Shown here: one piece after another, positions 43,944-55,348 of the stretch
Layout of the letters: each line of letters starts with the position of its first letter
Numbering within the stretch: position 1 is the first letter of the stretch
Assembly (NCBI GenBank): GCA_015179045.1
Contig: WHUZ01000008.1
Location: 1,364,001-1,428,000, forward strand
Origin: Kalaharituber pfeilii
Lineage: Eukaryota > Ascomycota > Pezizomycetes > Pezizales > Pezizaceae
Length of the DNA: 64,000 nt
Reading direction: 5' to 3'
Program-made: the position numbers and the translations under genes
The notes under the pieces: generated by a model
Seen by the model: the letters and a program-made list of their open reading frames with translations, nothing else
What the model was told of the DNA's origin: nothing
Database searches by the model: none

Positions 43944-46900
43944 TTAGACAGGGATAACTGTATTCTTGGAATAACACGTCTCATCATATCAAGGGAGATG
44001 GAGGGAGAGAGGGGGATAAGGTGAATGTTGATAATGACCATTATGAAGAAAAAAGGGTACATTGAATTGAAACATTGGGGAATAAGCGGCTCACCTTCCA
44101 AGACATATCTCTCATGATCCTTCAACTCCTCCAGCTTTTTCCTTGCATTAAGCTTGGCACCACGCTCCTGGGCCTCCTTCGACAACGCCTCCATAAGCAC
44201 GGCCGCAACATCCGGCACCGGCCACGTCGGTCCGCAAAGATAGAACGAGCCTTCCTCCTTGACGAAATGCTGGATAATCTGGTCCATGGTCTGTCGCATG
44301 CGGTCCTGGATGTAAATTTTCTGCTTCTGGTCTCGGGAGAAGGCGGTGCCGAGCACGCTGATGATGCCAGCGGCCTTGTATGCCTCCCATTCCTCGCCAT
44401 AGAGGTACTCCTCCCGCTGGTGGCGAGAGCCCAAGTACAGCAAGATTGGACCGATCGGGAGCCCTTGCGACTTTTGCCACGCGCGGTACTGGCAGAAGGC
44501 GCGGAAGGGGGCAAGGCCGGTGCCGAGGCCCGCCATGACGAGCGGAGCGGTGGAGGCTTGAGGGAGCTTCATGACGGACGGTTTCACACTCACTGTGACT
44601 TCGGAGCCGAGAGGCAGCTTTGAGAGGTACCCTGTTGCTTGCCCGGTGCGCTTACGGCCCTTGCCGTCGACCCAGTCGACTACTACAATGAGAAGGTGCA
44701 CGGAATCAGGATTGACGATCTGCGCCGAGGCGATCGAGTACTCGCGGCGCTTGAGCGGGGCGACGATCTTCATTAGGTCGTACACGTTGGGGTGAGCGGA
44801 GGGGAATTCCTGAAGGATGTCGGCGTAAGTGACATTATCGACATCAGCCCTTCTCTTAAACTCGACTGCGCCAGCGGCGGAGGAGAGGGTAAGCAACGCC
44901 TTCTTCTCCTCAGAGTCGGTCGCAAACTCGGCAAGCAACTCGTAGAACTTCTTAGCAGGGCGACCAAAGATATCGATGTTCTGTAGTAGCGCCTGGGACA
45001 CTGTGCGGACTTCCAGGACATTTTCTGGGTCCTCGCGGGACGGGACTTCGACGACGGCTTCAGGGTCAAGTCCGTACCACTTGATGAACTCCGAGACTCC
45101 CTGTGCGTCGTTGAATACATGGATGCCAAGGCTCTCGCCGATCTTGTACGTGAGCCCGGTTCCGGAGATGTCGAATTCGATATGGAAGACGTTGCGATCG
45201 TAGTACTCTGGGGTGAGACGCTTATTCTCGCGGACCTTGACGACAAAGTTTTTCATGGGGAGGTCGGGGCGGAGGGCAATTTCGGTGCCATAAGCCTCTT
45301 TGAAAGAGAGGGCCTGTGCGACGTTCTGCGCGCTGCGGAGGAAGGACTCGGGCTCGGTCTCGGACTTGGCGAGGTTGGGAGTGAACCCGGTGGCCTCTGG
45401 GAATGCGGGGAGCACAACTTCGGCCTCGGAAAGCTCGGCCTCGGCCCAGCTCTTGGGGACGTCGACGTTGCGGAGAATCTTCTCGAGTTCCTGAGCAGCA
45501 GAGTACACAGCAACGGAGTCAGTGTAATTAAGGAGACCCATTAGCAACAGAGGAGAGTTGGCGCCAATGAGCTGGAGGAAGGCTAGTTGAGTGACAGCAG
45601 TCCTGAAAGCGTCCGCATCTTCGACCTTTTCGGCAGCTTCGGGGTTGAGGATGTAGAATTTGATGCCCTTAGTGACAAGCGAGTGGCGGAAGGTAGCTGG
45701 GAGCTTCTTCTCGTAATCCTCTGGAGTGATAGTAGAAACGAGGAGGATGGTACCGCCTTGCATGACAGTAGCTGGAATATCAAAGGAGGATAGCAGCTTA
45801 ATATCATTGACGACAGAGATGTCCGCATTCTGGATGTTGTACGGGGCATCAAGCACCTTGCGGGAGGTCCTAATCTCAGACTGGATAATACCAGCTTGTG
45901 GGCCGTTGTCATATGTGGCGACAAAACTGACGTTCTTGGAAGCATCGTTCGCAAGGAGTTTGGCAAGGATTGCTGGAGAATTGGCTGTAATGGTGTTGTC
46001 GATGTCCCAGAAGATGAATTGTTTGCCGTCGCTGACGAGGTTGTACGTTATACCAGCTGGGGCGGGGAGACCGGCGCCGGCATAGGTGTCCTGAGAAATC
46101 TGGTGAAGGGTCCAGGCCAAGTCGGTTGGGATCCAGACGTGGCTGCGTGGATACTTGATGTCGAAAACAGGCGGGGGCAGGACCCAAGCGTCGGACATGA
46201 TGATGGCGGAGAAAACGTCAGTAAAGAGGGCTGACTGGGTCGTCTCATCTTCGACTGCAAGCTGGTCCTGGACTTGTCCAAGCACAGCAACACGCTTGAC
46301 GGTCTTTGGCAGCACTTTGAGGAAGTGCGCCTCGGAGAATGGATTCAGTACACGGACGGCAATAACACCAACCTTCTCTCCGGATTTTGCGAGAATGGAA
46401 GCAATTTGGCCAGCCAACGAGGACTCGACAGAGCCGAAGACCACCAAGACGGCGTCCGGGCTCGGGTGACCCTCGTACTCAAAGAACGAGTAGGCGGTGC
46501 CGAGCTCGGCATTCAGACTCTGGAGGATCTGGCTGACTCTCGTCACCTGATCCGCCTTCTTGCTCACTTCCTTCTGCTCGCCCAAAACGGCAGCCGACAG
46601 CTTGGCAAGCGCGGTTTGGTCGAGTACGTCCACGATCCGGGTGGAATCTCTGGCGAGCTTAAGGCCGTCATAGATGTGGACTGTGGGAAGCACAGTGGCG
46701 GCGAGCGTGGCAAAGAGGGCCATGTGCTGGACCTCATGAGTGGAATTGGAGGCTACCAACCCGATACCGGTCTCCCGAGCGGTGTTGATAGCGGAGAAGT
46801 AATCGGTTACCAGGTTGCCGGAAGCAACGTCATAGTCTACGGCAGCGATGTGCGCAACAACGGGACTGGAGATCGAGTACAGCAGCGAAAGCTGGTTGAG

Positions 46901-47338
46901 GGCAGTCTGCATCGTGGCGATGGTAGCTGTGGTTGCAATGACCGACTGGGGAAGCTCCTTCTTTGAGGTTTTATCCTTCGAGAAGTTGTACCCCAAGAGC
47001 GCAGAGCCCGCACCAAGCCTTGTCTCCAAGGCGTTCACCGCGGTGACCCTGCCAGAGGCATTGCCCTGCCTGTCAGCGGCCCATCGCTTCACAGCCGAAT
47101 CGAGAGAAAAGGACTCTGGGGAGTAGGTGAAGAGCTTGTCTGAAAGCGAGTATGCTACTTGTTGAACAAGAGTTTGGGGAGTGGTGTACGTGGGGCCTCC
47201 AATTGCGGCGACGGAGGAGGGTGCCGCGAACGGGAACATTGGAGACACTGGAGAGGCCTTCTTCGAGGACCCGCTGCCGCCGTTCTGCGGCTGCTCCTGG
47301 AGTTGGAACTGTGTGACTGGAGGGGCTACAGCACCCAT
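43944..47338 (-). CDS. MET10: Sulfite reductase [NADPH] flavoprotein component (alpha)
   Basis: One large exon 47338-44095 (1081 codons plus one base), then an intron (donor GTGAGC at 44094) and, most probably, a 14-base last exon 43957-43944, ending ERYVLEVIPV (1085 aa). Without splicing, the frame runs on into a low-complexity tail that does not fit the family. The N-terminal half is pyruvate:ferredoxin-oxidoreductase-like, as in yeast Met10, and lacks an FMN flavodoxin domain. The C-terminal half is an FAD/NADPH reductase: RREYSIAS for FAD, MAGLGTGLAPFRAF for NADPH, LYLGSRHQREEYLY and FYLCGPTW near the end. It passes electrons from NADPH to the sirohaem subunit for sulfite to sulfide reduction in sulfur assimilation. 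Upstream lies ADE13 in the opposite direction. Confidence 0.95.
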
Positions 47339-48111
47339 AACTGATCGAGTCTGTCAGAGGCCTTGACACTTTATCTGGTCGAGTTGTATGTTCGATGTAC
47401 AATTGAGAAGATGCTCTCACAACGTGGAAGAAGCGGCAGCGTAGAAGGAATGACAATTTATAAGCTGCTGGGGGGGGGGGGGGGGGAAGGGGGGGAAGAG
47501 GTGTAGCTCCTAACGAGGAAGTGGTACAGCACTAAGATGAAAAGAAAGGGAAAAAAAAAGGTAATGATACGCCAGAGACGGGCAGGTATAAGAGCACGGG
47601 GGGGCGGAAGCTTCGCAGGCTGTGTAATGCAGTGTTGGGGGGGAAGTGTGCTGGGTGGCCGGAGTCGAAGAGGCCTCTGCAGTTTCGAGCGGACGGGAGG
47701 TGCAGCGCCTGCAGTCTAGACTCGCGAGGAGGAAGCAATGGACGTCGACGGCGCGCGCAGCTGGGCGCCGGGGCAGGCAGGCAGGCAGGCCCGGCCGTCT
47801 GGCCCGTCTGGTGCCTGCGCCGGCGGATGGTATCAAAACTCGTGAGATGGCGTGCTCGCTGAAAAAAAGTGGCCGACAGGGCTCGGTCTTGGCGCCGCTG
47901 CTGAGTCATCGCGCTGCCCCGCCGCCGCACCCCGCATGCCCGCCCGCCCGCACCGCAGAGCCGCACGCTGCCCCGCCGCAAGTGGCGCCCGCACCCCGCC
48001 TCAACCCCCCAGCCCACAGTCCAGCAGCCCCCCCAATTCGCTGCGCTCTCCAACCTGCGACGAAATCCGGCGAATTCCTCTCGTCTGTCAGCAATCGAAC
48101 ACGGTCCGGCA
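47339..48111. promoter_or_regulatory. Divergent promoter region of MET10 and ADE13
   Basis: 773 bases between two start codons pointing outward. It contains a 17-G run (47470-47486) and a further seven G close to MET10, and is otherwise very GC-rich, which produces long but meaningless open frames on both strands. Confidence 0.7.
47470..47486. repeat. G17 homopolymer tract
   Basis: Seventeen G, then AA and seven more G, about 130 bases upstream of the MET10 ATG. Confidence 0.9.
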
Positions 48112-49644
48112 ATGTCGTCCAATTCTACATACCAGACGCCGCTCGCCTCGCGATATGCGTCAAAGGAGATGGCCTCGCTCTTCTCCAATGCCACTCGCTT
48201 CCGCACCTGGCGCCAGCTGTGGCTGTGGCTCGCCCAGGCCGAGAAGCAGCTCGGCCTGCCGATCTCGGACGAGGCCATCGAGCAGATGAAGGCCCATCTC
48301 GAGCTCACTGCGGACGACTTTAAGGTTGCCGAAATCGAGGAGAAGCGCCGCCGTCACGACGTCATGGCCCATGTCCACGCATTTGGCCAGGTGGCACCTG
48401 CTGCTGCGGGCATCATTCACTGGGGCGGTATGCCACTCCCTCCCCCTCCCCGCGGTCCCCAACCCCACTCGCTCCTGCCTCCTCCAATTGCCATTCGCTG
48501 AAGAACATCCCAAGCAACGAGCTGCTACTGCACCGACAATGCCGACCTAATCTTCATCCGCCGCGGATTTGACCTCCTCCTCCCAAAACTTGCCACCGTG
48601 GCCCACAAACTGTCCCAATTCGCCCTGCAATATAAAGACCTCGCTGCCCTCGGGTACACCCACTACCAGCCCGCCCAGCTCACAACCGTAGGCAAGCGCG
48701 CCTGCCTCTGGATTCAAGACCTGCTCTTCGACCTCCGCAATATCACTCGCGCTCGAGATGACCTCGGTTTCCGCGGCGTCAAAGGCACAACCGGGACACA
48801 AGCGTCGTTCCTCGCGATCTTCAATGGCGACCACTCCAAGGTGGAAGAGCTTGACCGTCTCGTGACCGAGCTCGCTGGCTTCCCATACGCATACACAATC
48901 ACCTCCCAGACCTACTCCCGTAAAATTGACGTCGATGTCCTCAATGCCTTGTCCAGCTTCGGCTCCACATGTCAGCGCATCGCAAGTGACATCCGCCATC
49001 TCGCCGCCACTAAGGAACTCGAAGAGCCCTTTGAGAAAGACCAAATTGGGTCCTCCGCAATGGCATATAAACGCAATCCCATGCGCTCCGAACGCATCTG
49101 CTCTCTGGGCCGGCACCTCGCCAATCTAAACAAGAACGCCGCCGACACCTACGCTGCGCAGTGGTTCGAGCGGACACTTGACGACAGCGCGATCCGCCGC
49201 ATCACCATTCCGGAAGCATTCCTCACTGCAGACATCCTTCTAAGCACAATGGACAACGTTGTCTCAGGCCTCGTTGTCTACCCCGCTGTCATTGCGCGCA
49301 GAATCGCGCAAGAGCTCCCCTTCATGGCTACCGAGAACATCATCATGCGGATTGTGGCAAAGGGTGAATCGAGACAGGAGGCGCACGAGAGGATCAGAGT
49401 GCTGAGTCATGAGGCGAGCGCAGTGGTGAAATTGGAGGGGAAGGATAATGACTTGATTGAAAGGATTGCAAGGGATGAGTTTTTCAGACCGCTGTGGGAC
49501 GAGTTGGAGGACTTATTGAGGCCGGAAACGTTCATTGGAAGGGCGCCGCAACAAGTGGAGAGTTTTGTGCGTAGAGAAGTTGCGCAGGCGCTGAAGCCGT
49601 GGGAGGGGAAGTTGAGCAGAGAGACAGTAGAGTTGAGTGTATAA
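48112..49644 (+). CDS. ADE13: Adenylosuccinate lyase
   Basis: Exons 48112-48427 and 48515-49644 with an 87-base intron (GTATGC...CCAAG) inside [15 protein letters not shown]. The product is 481 aa, the same length as the yeast enzyme. It cleaves SAICAR to AICAR and adenylosuccinate to AMP with release of fumarate, so it works twice in purine synthesis, as a cytosolic homotetramer. The sequence shows the fumarase/aspartase superfamily signature [33 protein letters not shown] and the conserved N-terminal [12 protein letters not shown]. The start codon matches the family N-terminus. Confidence 0.96.
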
Positions 49645-50022
49645 ACGTGCCGGGAAAGGAGAGAGTCAGAGGAGTCTGGGGTATGGGTTAGATATATTAT
49701 TTAAATTGTGTCCAAAGGTCATTTTGGGAAGATGGGGATAAAGATTGCAGGACTGAAGTCTCCGTGGTGTTATGTTGGGAATGTCCAAGACTTCTCGGAC
49801 TGAAGGTTCAACAAGAGGAATGTAGAGATTTCAGTATACGAAGCACACCAAAAGTTATATTTTCTTGTAAAGAAAAGAAATGGTACATACACAATTCCCA
49901 ACAAAACGCCGTATAGTATAGACCCATATAATGTGATACCACCAGTAATACCTGTAAAAATAAATATTGCCAGCAAATTATAGGGAAAAAAAGAAAAAAG
50001 TTCGTACCGACGACAGAAGAGT
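49645..50022. other. 3' spacer of convergent ADE13 and MED7
   Basis: AT-rich; no gene was seen. Confidence 0.7.
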
Positions 50023-50874
50023 TTATACCAATCCGTCCAGCACCTGCCACATCTCCAGATCTCGACTCTTCGTTGCAACATCCGTGCTCATGCCCTTCGT
50101 ATCCTTACCGTTCCCTGTACTGCCCAAACTACCGCCTGCAATTCCTGGTACTCCAAGTCCGGATTCCAACATTCCTTCAAGAACACTCAGTACACTCCGA
50201 ACGGTTTCTTTCGCTTTAATGTTCTCATCCCGTTCCTTCTTGCATTTTTCCACCTGCTCTTCCATCATGAGTATAAGTGTCTCCCGGGCCTGGTGCGGCC
50301 GGTACTCGTTTATGAGATGGTGCATGTTGATCATGATTGTGCGCAGGTCCTGAAGTTTCTCGGATGAACGCGTAGGATTGGAGGAGAGGTAGGAGAGGAG
50401 CTCGAGGTAGCTGAGGAGGAGCGACTTGGAGAGGCGGAGGAGGGAAAGGGCACGGGTATTGCTTGGGGGGGCAGTAGTAGAGGTAGAGGTGGAGACGGAG
50501 GTGCTGGGGCCCGCGCTAGGGGAGGGGTCTTCGTAAAGCTGCGTGATGCCCATTTGGGGGAGGGAGGGGAGCACGTCCGGGATCTACGGCGAAGAAGCGT
50601 AAGCAGGTATCTCGTAGTTAGTAGTACAGGAGATTGTGAGAGTATGCAGACTCACCTGCCATGTATCCCCAAAGCATCGATACGATGCATCTGGTGGCGG
50701 CGGGGGAACTAGATAATGAAGCTCTTGCGGTAGCTGATCATGCGGCGCCCCGATCTTCTGGTGGTGTTTTAGTGCCGCAATGTTCTCGGGAGTGAAATGC
50801 TTGTAGAACGGCGGCGGGGGTGGAAACGCCGATGAGACGAGACTTGTCGGCCCATTGGGCTGGTCGGAGGCCAT
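50023..50874 (-). CDS. MED7: Mediator complex subunit 7
   Basis: Exons 50874-50656 and 50583-50023 with a 72-base intron, giving 259 aa. The N-terminus (PPPPPFYKHFTPENIAAL, then LVPPPPP) is the diagnostic Med7 proline-rich arm. The second half contains the long helices of the family (LLLSYLELLSYLSSNP, NMHHLINEYRPHQARETLILMM) that pair with Med21 in the Mediator middle module. Mediator links activators to RNA polymerase II in the nucleus. The Ser/Thr/Pro linker around residues 85-110 is low complexity, and the C-terminal tail is variable. Confidence 0.94.
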
Positions 50875-51407
50875 CTGTGCCGCTCGCTGTCGCTATGGAT
50901 GACTATCGCGAGGTGAAGGCTGTCGACAGGATTCCTTCGAATGGTTCAAGTAGTGTTCTGGCAAGTGTAGAGCTAATCTGCACGCGTGGTGGGGGATGGG
51001 CCGATGGGCCAAGAAAGAAGCTTTGGCAGCAGTGTGTGCGAGTGCACGGCGCTGGACAGGGCAGATCGACGCTTGGGATTGTGACGACAGAACTACTGTG
51101 CGAGCAGGATCTGGAAGAGGTACCAGGAGCCTGTAGCGTACGTAGGATGGATACTTCAGGTTCCGGTTCTCTCTCCGCCTCTCGTCCTCGTCCTCGTCCT
51201 CGTCCGCCGTTGTCGTCGCCGCCGAAGCAGAGATTTCGACACTGGTGCTCGAGTTGAGTTGAGTTGAGTTGAGCTCTGTTCAGCGAACCACGTGCCTACG
51301 CTGCGGCCCCCACGCCCAAATCCTAACCCCAGGACGAAGCCAATTAATTACAATTACGAGCAAGCTTGAGCCTACCCACACTGGATTCCTCCAAGCACAC
51401 AGCTTTC
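50875..51407. promoter_or_regulatory. Divergent promoter region of MED7 and the PAP2 gene
   Basis: 533 bases between outward-facing start codons. It contains a (CGTCCT)n hexamer array near 51182-51210 and about five GAGTT pentamers near 51251-51272. Confidence 0.65.
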
Positions 51408-52758
51408 ATGATGGTTTCGTCTCCAGGCAGGAGACGCGGCATCGGCAGCGCACTCGCTCGATTTTGGAGGGTATGTGCATCATTCGATGCCAATGCTTCG
51501 TTCTCCACCGTGCAGATTAGCTGATTTCAGGTGTGCTTCCGGCGCCCCGATCGGCTGATTTTTAGAAGTCGTATGCTCCGGATTGGATCGGCTTGCTTCT
51601 CATCGTAATTGGATACATAATAACTCTCATGAACGAACCGTTCCATCGCATGTTTAGGTGCATCCTCTCCAGACATTCTTCCTCATTCGATTCAAGTAGC
51701 GCTGGTTGCTAATAGCGACTGAAATAGTCTCGATGACCATCGAATCCAGTTCCCTCATGCAGAGATCGAGCGTGTCCCGCTACCCATGCTCTTCGTGTAC
51801 GCTTCCGCTTTGCCTCTGGTCGTCATAACGCTCTTCACACTCGCGAATGCAAAAAAAGGGAATAAGTGGCACCAATTGCATATTAGTATGCTAGGGCTAT
51901 TTATTGCCTTGACGTTTACGAGTTTCTTCACAGATATCGTAAAAGTAAGTATCTAATTACGATGGAAAAGCCGACCGCCATTTGCATGGACTGATTGAAA
52001 GATTGCTTGTTGTTTCAGAATGGAGTGGGTAGACCAAGACCAGACTTGATTGCAAGGTGTAAACCGAGGGATGATGCTCCGAAGCACGAACTAGTTACAT
52101 ATGAGGTTTGCACAGAAACCGATCACCATACGCTCCATGATGGATTTAGAAGCTTCCCTTCAGGGCATTCTAGCTTTGCGTTTGCAGGGTTGGGATACCT
52201 GAGTTTGTGAGTATCAATGTTTCGGAATTCATATGAGCCGTATTGACAGGAGAGCCTTGATAGATTCTTGAGTGGGCAATTACATGCTTTCAGAAGGGGC
52301 GCAGATCTAGGCAGGTTCTTGATTGCGATATTGTGGGTTCAATTCATACCCTCAGAATGGTTGGCATACTGACGAATTTTGTAGACCAGCATTTGGTGCA
52401 CTCGCCATTGCCGTCTCAAGGACAGGTAAAGTGGCCCGCTTTCCAAGGTTTTGTTTATATTATTCTAATTTGAGTACAACCTGCAGAGGATTATCGTCAT
52501 GACGTATATGATGTCACGTCAGGCGGCGTCATAGGCAGTGCCGTTGCATATTACTCTTATGTATATATCCCCACGCTTCTATTACTTTGATTACACGCAA
52601 CTAATTAATGGCTACAGCAAAGATATTTCCCAGCTCTCACCTCTCCAAACTGTGATGAGCCCTACCCGTCCAGGCTTGCAGGCGAAGAGGGCTTTGAAAC
52701 ACTGCAGGATGTAGACCTCGAAATGCAGGATTTACCGGAGTCTGACTACGAGCGCTGA
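51408..52758 (+). CDS. PAP2-family lipid phosphatase (diacylglycerol pyrophosphate/phosphatidate phosphatase)
   Basis: Eight exons: 51408-51470, 51566-51657, 51728-51944, 52019-52206, 52264-52332, 52385-52425, 52487-52560, 52618-52758. They give an unbroken 885 bases (294 aa). All three PAP2 active-site motifs are present: K-x6-RP (KNGVGRPRP), PSGH (FPSGHSS) and SR-x5-H-x3-D (SRTEDYRHDVYD). Several membrane spans surround them (WIGLLLIVIGYIITL, LFVYASALPLVVITLF, LGLFIALTFTSFF). It matches the fungal Dpp1/Lpp1 group, which dephosphorylates diacylglycerol pyrophosphate, phosphatidate and related lipids in vacuole or Golgi membranes. The acidic C-terminal tail is species-specific. The start could be the first or second of two adjacent ATGs. 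Confidence 0.92.
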
Positions 52759-54253
52759 GAGGGACAATTCCGTACATATGATAATACAGCCTTTGTAGTT
52801 AACATCTGGAGTGTTTGCATATTTTTGACTCGATCCATGGGATTGCAATTTGCTTAGTTGTGCATATTGAGAAAAAGCTACTCGGCATGAAATTGGATAT
52901 AGGACTGACTCTGAAGAATTGTTCCAATTTACTTTTTTTTTTTTTTTTTTTAGACCTTCTGCATTTGTATAACAGAAACGGCAACAAGAGAGATCAGGAT
53001 AATAAATCAGGATATTGTTGCTTCTTATTGTTATGATGTGGGAGACTCGCAATGCATTCATCATACCATTTATCCCCGATGCATTTGACATTCATCAATT
53101 AATGTTGCATCTTGTACATGCGCCAATGAGCTCCTCCGCCCTGCGAACAGCAGTGTAAACAATACAACGATAACGGTTGGTCCGAGCTTAGCCAGCCAGT
53201 TAGTTTGTAGCCTTTGGAGGTCGATAGGGCTCCTGGTAATCGCGCAAGCACTTGTGTACTCTACGGCGCCACAGAAGCAGATACAGCTATGCTCTTGTTC
53301 CGTTCAGCTACCGTTCACTGTTCAGCAGTGCGTGATGGTGCAAGTCTGGGCGAGTGCATCCCCAGGTCCTGTGACCGCAGCTTATAAATACGGGAGGAAG
53401 CGGCACAGTAAATATTTCTCTCAGGAACCGAGCAGTGCAGCCAGAGTCTGTGGAAGCATTGTATCGGCCTGTAGCCCGCTCCATGTAGATAAACCGTCCT
53501 GGGCATCAATCTCAAGCGCAACTCCTTAGGCCTCTGCCGGGAGAATCACAGGCCTCGCATCGGGAGCTCTCGCGTTCAGCCCCGGCGCCCGCCTGCCAGC
53601 GCTGCTGCGTGCTGCGTCCAGGTATAGTTAGGTGCAAGCGTGTTCTGTCCCAAGACCTTCCAACTTCCAGTGTTTGCGCCTGTGGCTTGTTATCCTTCGT
53701 CACTCGGTTCCCCACCTCTCGACACAACCTTCTTATCGACACGGCCAACTCCCCTTCTCCCCTCTCTGCACTCGCCTACTGCTATTTCTCCCTCTCTCTT
53801 TGCTCCACCCCCCATTTTCTCAATACCTCAGCAACACAAATACGGCAGCCCTTGCGATATTGCAGCTTCCCTGTCCGCCGCCACTTGAGACTATCGCTGG
53901 CACCTTGAAATAACATCTCAAAGCAGCGGTAGGTAACAAAGATCACCCCCCCCATCCCTGTCTCTGCCCCTCACTCTACCATCTTCCGAAGCTTCCTTCA
54001 CAAGCTTTTTTGCTGGCTCGCCGCTGACTTGGTGATGGTTCACTTGACATCTGTCAAAATTTAGGGCAAATCATTTCGTAGTTGCAGCTGGTCGACTCCC
54101 CCCCTACTTTTTCAACCCCGTACAACTTAAGCCTTCTTTCCGGCATTGCCACTTCTCTGCACTATCGACATTCTGTTAGGTTACGAAACGCCCCTTTCGT
54201 AACCATCATTCGCAAAGCTCGATAAAGACTCTCAAAGCAATAAGTTGGGCAAA
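52759..54253. other. Spacer and long pyrimidine-rich leader of UBC8
   Basis: AT-rich at first, with a 19-T run at 52933-52951. A TATAAATA occurs at 53383-53390, then 53640-54250 is CT-rich as in fungal promoters and 5' leaders. No coding signal was found. Confidence 0.6.
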
Positions 54254-55348
54254 ATGAGTTCTCCAAAGCGAAGGATAGAAACTGATGTTAGTTCATGTCC
54301 TTGGATATATTTTATGGGATGGGCGTTTATAATGCTAATACAGAGGGCTCGTTGCCGAATCGGCGAAAATAGGTTATGAAGTATGTAAATATTCCGAATA
54401 TCCTCTAGAAGGCTATAGACTTACTGACGGATGCAACAGATTGTATGCCGCGACAAGATTCTTTGGAAGATAGGCTTAATTACATGGAGATATTGACAGG
54501 ATTGGTAGGTTGATGAGCGACTACGAGGTGACACTGGTTAATGACAATAGTAAGTCCAATCCTCTTAGTTCTCTATGTTTTACGTCTAAGGCTAACAATT
54601 TTCGCAGTGTAATTACGCCTCTGCCTCTGAAGCGCTGAAGGTGCAATAGCTCACAAATATGCAGGCAAGAGTTCTACGTCCGTTTCAAAGGCCCAGAAAA
54701 AAGTATGTCAAATGGATTACCCCAGCCATAGGCTGCTAGCTGACTGGAATTACAGCACCATTCAGTGGCGGTATCTGGAAAGTCCATGTTGAACTCCCCG
54801 ACCAATACCCATATAAGTCACCGTCAATCGGCTTCGTCAACCGCATATTTCATCCCAACATTGACGAGCTGTAGGGCCTGCCCGTTCACTCCTGCTGTCA
54901 AAGATCATACAGAAAGTCAGATTTATCGACTAACTGCGACAACAGGAGCGGATCTGTGTGTCTAGATGTTATCAACCAGACATGGAGTCCGATGTTTGAT
55001 ATGATCAACATTTTTGAGGTGTTCCTTCCACAATTGTTGACTTACCCTAATCCGGGGGATCCATTGAATGGAGAGGCTGCCGGGCTTTTGCTGAGGGATC
55101 CTAAGAATTATGAAGCAAAAGTAAAAGGTATTGACATCTCCACCTAGGGAAATATGTCACAATTGAGCGAATATATAATACTGACATGTCATCTCTTAAT
55201 ATCGTCAGAGTACGTAGCGAAATACGCCACCAAGGAGGCTGCGGATGCTGCAACCGATGACGACAGCGAAAGCGACGATGAGATGAGCTCTGTGGGGTCC
55301 TTTGACTCTGGAGACGAAGAGCCCGCCGGAACGATGGACGAAGTGTAA
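54254..55348 (+). CDS. UBC8: Ubiquitin-conjugating enzyme E2 (Ubc8/UBE2H type), with micro-exons
   Basis: Nine exons: 54254-54286, 54373-54380 (8 nt), 54440-54442 (3 nt), 54509-54549, 54608 (1 nt), 54665-54702, 54756-54870, 54946-55127, 55209-55348. They sum to 561 bases (186 aa) with no stop. The product has the UBE2H/Ubc8 start ([22 protein letters not shown]), [35 protein letters not shown] with active Cys 85, and an acidic Ser/Asp-rich tail. Relatives direct ubiquitination of gluconeogenic enzymes (fructose-1,6-bisphosphatase) in yeast through the GID/CTLH ligase. Leaving out the 3- and 1-nt exons loses conserved Leu 15 and breaks the frame at Met 29. All eight introns (53-86 nt) are GT-AG. 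Confidence 0.93.
54440..54442 (+). other. UBC8: Three-nucleotide exon of UBC8
   Basis: ATT between an acceptor (GATGCAACAG) and a donor (GTATGC). It finishes the Lys 14 codon (AA|A) and starts the Leu 15 codon (TT|G). Confidence 0.75.
54608..54608 (+). other. UBC8: One-nucleotide exon of UBC8
   Basis: A single T between an acceptor (GCTAACAATTTTCGCAG, with branch-like CTAAC) and a donor (GTAATT). It supplies the middle base of the Met 29 codon, A|T|G. Confidence 0.75.

Noticed and set aside
43901..44090. C-terminal extension of the MET10 frame
   Set aside because: Hydrophobic low-complexity tail not found in the family; a GTGAGC donor right after ERYVLEG explains it as intron.
47532..48323. 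258-codon minus and 225-codon plus frames between MET10 and ADE13
   Set aside because: They overlap each other in GC-rich promoter DNA, and one overlaps the start of ADE13. They are compositional shadows.
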